Below are positions 16,831-23,809 of a stretch of 64,000 bases of DNA, piece after piece. The stretch's first letter is position 1. Each line of letters starts with the position of its first letter. This DNA comes from Streptomyces sp. NBC_00376. Lineage in GTDB: Bacteria > Actinomycetota > Actinomycetes > Streptomycetales > Streptomycetaceae. Both the position numbers and the translations under genes were made by a program. The DNA is taken from NCBI RefSeq assembly GCF_036077095.1, contig NZ_CP107960.1:3100001-3164000 (forward strand). Direction: 5' to 3'. The notes beneath the pieces are model-generated. The model was given only the letters and a program-made list of their open reading frames with translations. It ran no database searches and was not told where the DNA came from.

Positions 16831-17559
16831 ATGGCCGCCCCGCAGTCGACCGGCTCCACCCCCACCCGGACTGCCCCCCCAACCACACTGGGCCGCGCCC
16901 TGATGTGGCCCGCCGTGACAGCCGGGCTCGGCATGGTCCTCATCTACAACTCCTTCGGCACCTCGGTCGACGACAAGCCGCCGGCCCCGCCCGCAGCCGT
17001 CGCGCCCGCCGTTCCCGAGGTCCCCGAAGTCCTCGGCTCCCATGCCGCGCCCGACCCCGTCACCTCGTCCAAGGCCACCGTCGGCCCGGCGATGTCGGCT
17101 TCCGTCCCGAAGCGGCTGCGGATCGCGACCATCGGCGTCGACGCGCCGTTCACCGACCTGTCCCTCGGCCCCACCGGCCAGCTGAACGCGCCGCCCCCCA
17201 ACGACAACAACCTGGTCGGCTGGTACAAGGACGGCATCACCCCCGGCGAGCGCGGAGCCGCGATCGTGGCGGGCCACGTCGACACGATGACCGGCCCGGC
17301 CGTCTTCCTCCAGCTCCAGTACCTCAAGCCCGGCGCCAAGGTCGACATCACCCGCGCCGACGGCTCGGTGGCCACCTTCAAGGTCGACTCCGTCGAGCAG
17401 TTCAGCAAGGCGAAGTTCCCGGACGACCGGGTCTACGCCGACACCGACTCCGCCCAGCTCCGCCTGATCACCTGTGGCGGCGCGTACAACAAGACCGCGA
17501 AGGACTACGAGGCCAATGTGGTGGCCTTCGCCCACCTGGACACCTTCGAGAAGGGCTGA
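16831..17559 (+). CDS. Class F sortase
   Basis: Membrane-anchored cysteine transpeptidase of 242 residues. One N-terminal helix (about 22-42) precedes a Pro/Ala-rich stalk and the sortase beta-barrel. Catalytic residues are recognisable: His149 in AGHVDT and Cys215 in LRLITCGG. The KFPDDRVY segment and the NVVAFA ending are typical of actinobacterial class F enzymes. Sortases cut a sorting motif and attach the protein to the cell wall. The gene directly before it encodes a protein with a MAMTG-helix-RRR tail, the obvious candidate substrate. The ATG at 16831 was taken as start. Confidence 0.88.
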   Translation: MAAPQSTGSTPTRTAPPTTLGRALMWPAVTAGLGMVLIYNSFGTSVDDKPPAPPAAVAPAVPEVPEVLGSHAAPDPVTSSKATVGPAMSASVPKRLRIATIGVDAPFTDLSLGPTGQLNAPPPNDNNLVGWYKDGITPGERGAAIVAGHVDTMTGPAVFLQLQYLKPGAKVDITRADGSVATFKVDSVEQFSKAKFPDDRVYADTDSAQLRLITCGGAYNKTAKDYEANVVAFAHLDTFEKG

Positions 17560-17680
17560 CCACCGGCGCTCGTCGGCGGTGCGGCACAACCATCCGCCGG
17601 GCCGCGAGGTCGTACGGGGCAGTACGGAAGATGATTCCGTACTGCCCCGACTCACGCACCGAGCACCGGAGTTGATCGAC

Positions 17681-19192
17681 GTGCCCGTCCTTTCCCAACG
17701 CCACCGGCTGGCGATCGCAACCGGAATCGCCGTGGTCGCCGGAGCCGTGGCCGCTCCCGTCGGCCACGCCGCCGCGCGGTCGTCCGCCCCGGCGGCACAG
17801 CCGCCCGCCCAGGCGGCGAGCGCGCCGAGCAGCAAGCGGCTGCGCGACGACTTCAACGGCGACGGCTACCCGGACGTGGCCGTGGGTGCCCCCATGGCCA
17901 CCGTCGGCGGCTCGGAGGGTGCGGGCGCCGTGAGCGTCCTCTTCGGCGGCCCCGGCGGCCTGTCCTCCGCCCGCAAGCAGGTGCTGACCTGGCCGGACCG
18001 CTCGGGCATCAGCAACCCTGGGGACGCGCGCTACGGCACGAACCTGCGCAGCGCCGATCTGGACAACGACGGTTACGCGGATCTCGTCGGCCGCCTCTGG
18101 GGGATGTCGACGGACGGCGACAAGGGCACGGTGCTGGCCGTCAACTGGGGTGGCGCATCCGGCCTTTCGAAGAACGTCACGATCCTGAAGCCCGTCCCCG
18201 GCGAGCAGAAGGACGCCACCGGCGACCTCGATGTGGGCGACGTGGACGGTGACGGCGTCCCCGACATCGCGGTGGGCGACGTGCGGCGCGGCGGCCACGT
18301 CCTGCACGGCCCGGTCAGCCGCACCGGCCAGTGGAGCAGGGTCAGCTCCTTCACGGTCGACGGCACGGACGTCCTCGACACCTCGGAGATCGCGGTGGGT
18401 GACGTGACCGGCGACGGAGTGGGCGATCTGGTGATCCTCGGCTTCGGTCCGGGCGACCCGTGGCAGCAGCACACGTACCTGCTGAAGGGCGGCCGCACCG
18501 GTCTCGCCGCCCCGGTCGAGATCAAGGACGCGGACGGTGCGGGCGTCGGTGGTAACGCCGTGGGCATCGCCGACCTGGACAAGGACGGCCACGGGGACAT
18601 CGTCATCGGGCGCGGCGACGAGTGGGCGAACGAGGACACCCCGGTGAAGAAGGGCGGCGCGCTCTTCATCTCGTACGGCGGCCCACAGGGGCAGAGCACC
18701 GGCCGCAAGCCCGTCTGGATCAACCAGGACACCGAAGGCGTCTCGGGCACGGCCGAGTACCACGACCGGATGGGCTACAGCCTGGCGCTGGGCGACACGA
18801 ACGGCGACGGCTACCCCGACATCGCCGTGGGCCTGCCGAACGAGAAGATCAAGGGCATCGCCGACGCCGGCCGGGTCCTGGTGCTCAAGGGCGGCCCGAA
18901 CGGCGTGAGCGGTGCGGGCTCCAAGGAGTTCGGCCAGTACACGGCCGGGGTTCCGGGGGTGGCCGAGGCGGGCGACCAGTTCGGCCAGGCCCTCTCGCTG
19001 GGCGACTACGACGGCAAGGGCCGTACGGAGATGGTGGTCGGCGCCCCGACGGAGAACAGCGGCAGGGGCGCCCTGTGGATCTTCGCTACGGATGCCTCCG
19101 GCGTCATCGCAAAGGGTTCCGTCTCGTTCGGCGCGGCCACGATCGGCGCCCCGACCGGCCCGTCCCGCTTCAGCCAGACGCTGACGCACTGA
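17681..19192 (+). CDS. Secreted FG-GAP/VCBS beta-propeller protein (integrin-alpha-like)
   Basis: 503 residues. A signal peptide (hydrophobic LAIATGIAVVAGAVAAPV) precedes seven FG-GAP-type blades, each with a Ca-binding Asp-rich loop: DFNGDGYPD, DLDNDGYAD, DVDGDGVPD, DVTGDGVGD, DLDKDGHGD, DTNGDGYPD and the degenerate DYDGKGRTE. Seven blades fit a closed propeller like integrin alpha heads or fungal lectins. No catalytic domain or anchor is present, so it should be released or bound non-covalently. The GTG at 17681 follows GGAG with a 9-nt gap. The stop codon lies in an 8-bp tandem repeat. Confidence 0.85.
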   Translation: MPVLSQRHRLAIATGIAVVAGAVAAPVGHAAARSSAPAAQPPAQAASAPSSKRLRDDFNGDGYPDVAVGAPMATVGGSEGAGAVSVLFGGPGGLSSARKQVLTWPDRSGISNPGDARYGTNLRSADLDNDGYADLVGRLWGMSTDGDKGTVLAVNWGGASGLSKNVTILKPVPGEQKDATGDLDVGDVDGDGVPDIAVGDVRRGGHVLHGPVSRTGQWSRVSSFTVDGTDVLDTSEIAVGDVTGDGVGDLVILGFGPGDPWQQHTYLLKGGRTGLAAPVEIKDADGAGVGGNAVGIADLDKDGHGDIVIGRGDEWANEDTPVKKGGALFISYGGPQGQSTGRKPVWINQDTEGVSGTAEYHDRMGYSLALGDTNGDGYPDIAVGLPNEKIKGIADAGRVLVLKGGPNGVSGAGSKEFGQYTAGVPGVAEAGDQFGQALSLGDYDGKGRTEMVVGAPTENSGRGALWIFATDASGVIAKGSVSFGAATIGAPTGPSRFSQTLTH

Positions 19193-19244
19193 CGCACTGG
19201 CGGACTGGCGGACTGGCGGACTGACGGGCTGACGGGCTGCGCGG
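19181..19244 (+). repeat. 8-bp tandem repeat across the stop codon
   Basis: Eight consecutive 8-bp units of form CTGnCGnn (two CTGACGCA, three CTGGCGGA, two CTGACGGG, one CTGCGCGG). The FG-GAP gene's TGA is inside unit two. Eight is not a multiple of three, so slippage would alter the C-terminus. Confidence 0.9.
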
Positions 19245-19247
19245 AAG

Positions 19248-19279
19248 GGTGTGCGGGGGCGACGGTGCCCCCGCACACC
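19248..19279 (+). terminator. Hairpin terminator after the FG-GAP gene
   Basis: Perfect 13-bp inverted repeat (arm GGTGTGCGGGGGC) with a 6-nt loop, 55 bp after the stop codon. Confidence 0.78.
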
Positions 19280-19446
19280 GGCACGCCAGTCGGTCGCCCT
19301 TGACGTACGGGGACGCAGGCGGTGCAGGGTGCGACGCGACGCCCGAGGAGACCTACGTGATCGAGGCGCGGATCAGGCGGAAGCAGGAGCGCTGCGGCGG
19401 AGAGTGGTGAACGGGGCGAAGCGACCCCACGCACGCGGGATCTCCG

Positions 19447-19995
19447 TCAGGTGCGGACGGCAGGCAGCTTCTCCTCGACCCGTGGGGCGAGTTCGTCGAG
19501 GCCCTTGCAGAGGTCCTGCTGGGTGGGTTCGGCGTCGGAGACACCCAGGAACTCCGAGAGCTTCAGCTCGGCGGACGAGGTGCCGTCGATCTCGAAGAGC
19601 AGTGCGCAGCTGACGTCTTTGCCGGGTGTTGTGTTCCGCCAGACCCGGCGGCCGTTGACGGCCTGCCGTTCGGCGATCTTCTCCCCGGAGGAGGAGCCGA
19701 GGGCTTCCAACTCCTTGTCGGCGGACCGGTTCCGGAGCGTGAGGATCAGGACGGTGCTCGCGTCCTCGAAGAACTTCGTGCCCTCCCACATGCAGTCGCC
19801 CGACGCGGTGAGCGGCTTGGCGTCATGGAGCCGGTACTCGTCGAGTTCGTCCGCCGTGAAGAAGTCGCACGGCTTGATGTCCGCGATGCCGGAGGGCCGT
19901 GGCCCGGGCGGCTCCGGGTCGGACGAGCACGCGGAGAGCGCGCCGCACACGGTCGTCAGCGCGACGCAGGCGACCAGCAGATCCCGTCCCCTCAT
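19447..19995 (-). CDS. DUF3558-type lipoprotein
   Basis: 182-residue predicted lipoprotein. The signal peptide ends in the lipobox GALSAC (lipid-modified Cys23). The mature domain (IKPCDFFTADELDEYRL, GDCMWEG, a VSCALLFEID strand and a late Cys) resembles actinobacterial DUF3558. The four mature-domain cysteines probably form two disulfides. The ATG at 19995 is chosen over one 15 bp upstream because GAGGAG lies 7 nt before it. It stands alone, 159 bp downstream of the regulatory cassette on the same strand. Function is unknown. Confidence 0.8.
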   Translation of the reverse strand: MRGRDLLVACVALTTVCGALSACSSDPEPPGPRPSGIADIKPCDFFTADELDEYRLHDAKPLTASGDCMWEGTKFFEDASTVLILTLRNRSADKELEALGSSSGEKIAERQAVNGRRVWRNTTPGKDVSCALLFEIDGTSSAELKLSEFLGVSDAEPTQQDLCKGLDELAPRVEEKLPAVRT

Positions 19996-20154
19996 CCACC
20001 CACTCCTCATGACTCCCCGTGCCCCGCGGCCGTTCCACCATAGCGAACTCACCACCCTGGCCGCCGTGTTCTCGTACCGACTGCCACGGCTCCGCTCAAC
20101 TGTCATTACCCGGAGGCCGACTGACGATGCGTGGCGTCTCATGGTCGTGACGCG

Positions 20155-20766
20155 CTAAAGCCAGCCCTTCTCGCGCGCGATGCGGACGGCCTCCGCGCGG
20201 TTGCGGGCCGCCATTTTCTGGATGGCCATGGAGAGGTAGTTGCGGACCGTTCCCTGCGAGAGGTGGAGAGCTGCGGCGATCTCCGCGTTGGTGGAGCCGT
20301 CGGCCGCCGTGCGCAGTACGTCGCGTTCGCGGTCGGTGAGGGGGCTCGCCCCGTCGGCGAGGGCCGCTGCCGCGAGGGTGGGGTCGATGACGCGTTCACC
20401 GGCGAGCACCTTCCGTACCGCCGCGGCGAGCTGGGAGGCCGGGGCGTCCTTCACCAGGAAGGCGTCGGCGCCCGATTCCATGGCCCGGCGCAGGTAGCCG
20501 GGGCGGCCGAAGGTGGTGACGACGACGACCTTCACGGCCGGGAGTTCGCGCTGCAGGACCGCCGCCGCCTCGATGCCCGTCATGCCCGGCATCTCGATGT
20601 CCAGGAGCGCCACGTCGATGTCGTGCTCGCGGGCGGCGGCCAGTACCTCGTCGCCGCGGGCGACCTGGGCCACCACCTCGATGTCGGGCTCCAGGCCGAG
20701 GAGTGCCGCGAGGGCCTCGCGCACCATGGACTGGTCCTCGGCCAGGAGAAGTCTGATCATGCTCAT
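20155..20766 (-). CDS. NarL/LuxR-family response regulator
   Basis: 203 residues. The receiver domain has the acidic pair in LLLAEDQ, phospho-acceptor Asp56 in VALLDIEMPG, Thr in VVVTTFG and Lys in FLVKDAPA. The C-terminal LuxR helix-turn-helix (about 138-200) contains LTDRERDVLRTAADGSTNAEIA and LSQGTVRNYLS. The ATG overlaps the kinase stop (ATGA). It is the last gene of a four-gene cassette with an ABC exporter and the cognate kinase, resembling DesK/DesR- and drug-sensing systems, so it probably controls that exporter. Confidence 0.92.
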   Translation of the reverse strand: MSMIRLLLAEDQSMVREALAALLGLEPDIEVVAQVARGDEVLAAAREHDIDVALLDIEMPGMTGIEAAAVLQRELPAVKVVVVTTFGRPGYLRRAMESGADAFLVKDAPASQLAAAVRKVLAGERVIDPTLAAAALADGASPLTDRERDVLRTAADGSTNAEIAAALHLSQGTVRNYLSMAIQKMAARNRAEAVRIAREKGWL

Positions 20767-21947
20767 TCCGTGGATCCTAGGCCGGAATCGAGCGGAACAC
20801 TCAAGGTCAGGGTGAAGCCTTTGCCGGAAGCGGAGACGGCGTCGCCGGCCGAGGTCCGCAGCGTGCCGTCGACCGTGGCGAGGCGTTCGCCGATGCCGGT
20901 GAGGCCGTTGCCGGGCTTGCTGCCCGAGGGGCCGACTCCGTCGTCGCGGACGGTGAGTTCGAGGAGTCTGCCGTCCAGGGTCTGGCGCGGGGCGAGGGTG
21001 ACCGTGCAGTGGCGGGCCCCGCTGTGGCGTACGACGTTGGTGACGGCCTCCCGCAGCGCCCAGGCGAGCACCTCCTCCGGCTTCTCGGGGAGGCCCTCGG
21101 GGGACTCGGCCGGGACGTCGGCGGTGATGCCCGCGGCGGCGAGTGCGGTGCGGGCGCCAGCGAGTTCGCCGGGGAGGGTCGGGCGGCGGTAGCCGGTGAC
21201 CGCTCCGCGTACGTCGATCAGCGCCTGGCGGCTGACCTGCTCGATGTCCGCGACCTGGGCGGCGGCCTGTTCCGGGTGGTCGGGGAGCATCCGGCCGGCC
21301 AGCTCGCTCTTGAGCGTGATCAGGGAGAGCGAGTGGCCGAGCAGATCGTGCAGATCGCGGGCGAGCCTGAGCCGTTCCTCGTTGGCGGCGAGCTGGGCGA
21401 CGGTGGCGCGGGCCTCGCGCAGCTCGATCGTCGTACGGATCAGCTGCCTCACCCCCGTCATCGAGAACCCGCCCAGCAGTGCGGGAAAGGCCAGGGCGGT
21501 GATGACCTCGCGGGGGTGGCCGCCGGCCAGGCCCATGAGGACCATGACCCCCGTGACGGCGGGGATCAGCCAACGGGCCGTCCGCAGCGGCAGGGTGGCA
21601 CCGACGGAGACCGCGACGTACACGAAGAGGACCAGCCACGAGGTGCCGAGCGTCAGGGTGAGGACGACGGACAGGGCGCCGAGGAAGGCGATCGCGGAGT
21701 GCACGAGACGGCTGTCCAGCGGCTTGGACGTGTGGCGGACGACCAGGACCAGATAGGCCCCGACGAAGGTCACCAGGCCGAGCGCGCCGAGCGCCGTCGC
21801 CCACGGGGTGTGGTTGCCCCCGGTCAGATCCGTGACCGGGGCGCCCATGAACGCGAGCCAGATACCGATCCAGAGCAGCTTGATCCAGACCTGCTTGCGG
21901 TTCGTGGGCGGGCGCCCGACGCCCACGGACGTCTCGTCGTCGTTCAC
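20763..21947 (-). CDS. Sensor histidine kinase (HisKA_3, DesK-like)
   Basis: 394 residues with about six transmembrane helices in the first 165 and no large extracellular sensor domain. The dimerisation/phosphoacceptor helix has LRLARDLHDLLGHSLSLI (His200). The ATPase domain includes EAVTNVVRHS (N box) and DDGVGPSG...NGLTGIGERL (G boxes). Membrane-only sensing suggests a lipid, membrane-perturbing or transporter-derived cue. The GTG start overlaps the permease stop (GTGA), and its own stop overlaps the regulator start. Confidence 0.92.
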   Translation of the reverse strand: MNDDETSVGVGRPPTNRKQVWIKLLWIGIWLAFMGAPVTDLTGGNHTPWATALGALGLVTFVGAYLVLVVRHTSKPLDSRLVHSAIAFLGALSVVLTLTLGTSWLVLFVYVAVSVGATLPLRTARWLIPAVTGVMVLMGLAGGHPREVITALAFPALLGGFSMTGVRQLIRTTIELREARATVAQLAANEERLRLARDLHDLLGHSLSLITLKSELAGRMLPDHPEQAAAQVADIEQVSRQALIDVRGAVTGYRRPTLPGELAGARTALAAAGITADVPAESPEGLPEKPEEVLAWALREAVTNVVRHSGARHCTVTLAPRQTLDGRLLELTVRDDGVGPSGSKPGNGLTGIGERLATVDGTLRTSAGDAVSASGKGFTLTLSVPLDSGLGSTE

Positions 21948-22684
21948 GCCTTCAGGGTGTCCTTCCGGTAGAGCCAGGCCGCGCCGCCCGCGAAGACCAG
22001 GAAGTAGGCACAGAGGATGGCGACGTCCTTGGCGTGCGGCGAACCGCCCATCTCGATCGCCTGGCCGAGAGAAGCGTACGCGTGCGTGGGAAGCCACTCG
22101 GAAATGTTCTGGAGCCACTGCGGGAAGGTCGCGCTGGGCATCCACAGGCCGCCGAGGATGGAGAGCCCGAAGTAGATGATCATGGTGAGCGGGCGGACCG
22201 CGTCCCCGCTGGCGAGGTAGCCGATGGCGACGCCGAGCGCCGCGAAGACCAGCGAACCGGCCCAGATGACCCCGGCCAGCGCGAACCACTGCCAGGTCTC
22301 GACCCGTACGTGCTTGACGGCGGCGGCGACCAGGAAGACCACGACGATGCAGGGCAGGGTGACCGTCGCCGCGCTGGCGATCTTCGCCAGGATGTAGCCG
22401 CGGCTGGGCAGCGCGGTCAGCCGCAACTGGCGGACCCAGCCCCTCTCGCGCTCCTTGGCGATGCGTTCGCTGTTGCCCATGAGGACGGCGGTCAGCGCCC
22501 CGAAGGAGGCCATCGAGACCATGAAGAAGGCCTGGAAGGTGAGCTCGGTGTGCGGGATCCGGTCGGTGGTGTTCTGGGTGCCCGAGATGAGGAGATAGAT
22601 CACCGAGGGGTAGATGACCGAGAAGAACATGAACTTCTTGTTCCGCAGGGTGCGGGTGACTTCGAGCCTGATCAGGGTATTCAT
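21944..22684 (-). CDS. ABC-2 type transporter permease
   Basis: 246-residue integral membrane protein with six predicted helices of the ABC-2 exporter type (drug or polysaccharide efflux). The cytoplasmic loop ERERGWVRQLRLTALP is a typical coupling-helix region. It overlaps the ATPase stop by 4 nt and the kinase start by 4 nt. It should pair with the upstream ATPase as a half-size exporter. The substrate is unknown. Confidence 0.88.
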   Translation of the reverse strand: MNTLIRLEVTRTLRNKKFMFFSVIYPSVIYLLISGTQNTTDRIPHTELTFQAFFMVSMASFGALTAVLMGNSERIAKERERGWVRQLRLTALPSRGYILAKIASAATVTLPCIVVVFLVAAAVKHVRVETWQWFALAGVIWAGSLVFAALGVAIGYLASGDAVRPLTMIIYFGLSILGGLWMPSATFPQWLQNISEWLPTHAYASLGQAIEMGGSPHAKDVAILCAYFLVFAGGAAWLYRKDTLKA

Positions 22685-23616
22685 GCGGTCCTGGCCTCCT
22701 CGGCCTCGGTGATGGCGACGAAGGCCTGCTCCAGGCCGAGTCCGGCGACTTCGAGTTCGCGCGGGTAGAGGCCGAGTCCGTACACGGCGTGGACGGTCGC
22801 GTCGGCGTCGTGCGACTGGATCCGGACCCGGTTGCCGGTGATGTCGAGCGCGGCGAGGAACGGCAGGCCGCGCAGGGCCGCCTCGTCGACCGGGCCCTCC
22901 AGCTCGAAGGAGATCCGGCGGGCCCCGGCCTTCGCCTTGATCTCGGCGGCGGTGCCGTCGGCGAGGAGCCGGCCCTTGTGGAGGACGAGGACGCGGTCGG
23001 CGATCGCGTCGGCCTCTTCGAGGTAGTGGGTGGCGAACAGGACGGTACGGCCCTGCCCGGCCTGTTCGCGCATGGTGGCCCAGAAGGCCTGCCGGGCGGT
23101 GACGTCCATGCCGGTGGTCGGCTCGTCGAGGACGATCAGGTCGTTGGCGCCGGCGGTGGCGAGCGCGAAACGGACGCGCTGTTCCTGGCCGCCGGAGAGC
23201 TTGTTGACCATTCGGTCGGCGATCTGCGCGATACCGGCGCGGGACAGCACCTCCGCCACCGGGAACGGCTTGGGGTGCAGGTCGCAGGCGAGGCCGACCA
23301 GTTCCTTGACCGTGACGTCCTCCATCAGGCCGCCGGTCTGGAGCATCGCGCCGACCCGGCCCGCGGCGATGGCGTTCTGCGGGGTCGTGTCGAACACCCG
23401 GACCGAACCGGCGTCGGCGGTGCGCAGGCCCAGCAGCAGATCCAGGGTGGAGGACTTCCCGGCGCCGTTGGGGCCGAGGAGCGCCACGGTCTCGCCGGGG
23501 TGCAGGTCGAGGGTGAGCCCGTCGACGGCGCGTACCGCTCCGTACGCCTTGCTGACCTGATCGAAGCGGACCGCGGCGGTCTTCGCCCCGGTGGCCTCGG
23601 CGGTTGTCGTTGTCAT
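22681..23616 (-). CDS. ABC transporter ATP-binding protein (DrrA-like)
   Basis: 311-residue ATPase with Walker A GPNGAGKSS, signature LSGGQEQRV, Walker B LIVLDEPTTG and the switch His in ATHYLEEAD. A C-terminal extension of about 80 residues is characteristic of DrrA/natA-type exporters. It is first in a cassette running ATPase, permease, kinase, regulator with each junction a 4-nt overlap. Self-defence or envelope-stress export is likely; the substrate is not predictable. Confidence 0.92.
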   Translation of the reverse strand: MTTTTAEATGAKTAAVRFDQVSKAYGAVRAVDGLTLDLHPGETVALLGPNGAGKSSTLDLLLGLRTADAGSVRVFDTTPQNAIAAGRVGAMLQTGGLMEDVTVKELVGLACDLHPKPFPVAEVLSRAGIAQIADRMVNKLSGGQEQRVRFALATAGANDLIVLDEPTTGMDVTARQAFWATMREQAGQGRTVLFATHYLEEADAIADRVLVLHKGRLLADGTAAEIKAKAGARRISFELEGPVDEAALRGLPFLAALDITGNRVRIQSHDADATVHAVYGLGLYPRELEVAGLGLEQAFVAITEAEEARTA

Positions 23617-23748
23617 GCGTCAAGCGTGGCCGAGGAGGGGGTGGCCGCGGCAGGGCCGCCGGTCGTGGAAACGGGATGACAGATGTCATGCGGTGCGCAT
23701 GACTCCGCGGCCGCCGGCGCGGTCCGGGGCATCGTCCGGATACGGCGC

Positions 23749-23778
23749 CGCCCCCGGCCGGGGGTCCGGTCGGGGGCG
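23749..23778 (-). terminator. Possible terminator after the PGBD-type gene
   Basis: 11-bp stem with one G-U pair (CGCCCCCGGCC / GGTCGGGGGCG) and an 8-nt loop, 32 bp beyond the stop at 23810. Confidence 0.5.
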
Positions 23779-23809
23779 GGCGTGCGGTGCGGTGCGCCGG
23801 GTCCTGCGG

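Noticed and set aside
15477..16943. Long Ala/Thr-rich ORF on the minus strand across the repeat region
   Set aside because: It is the antisense reading of the GRGGDEGG repeats. It has no signal peptide, recognised domain or ribosome-binding site, whereas the plus frame has a signal peptide and a membrane tail.
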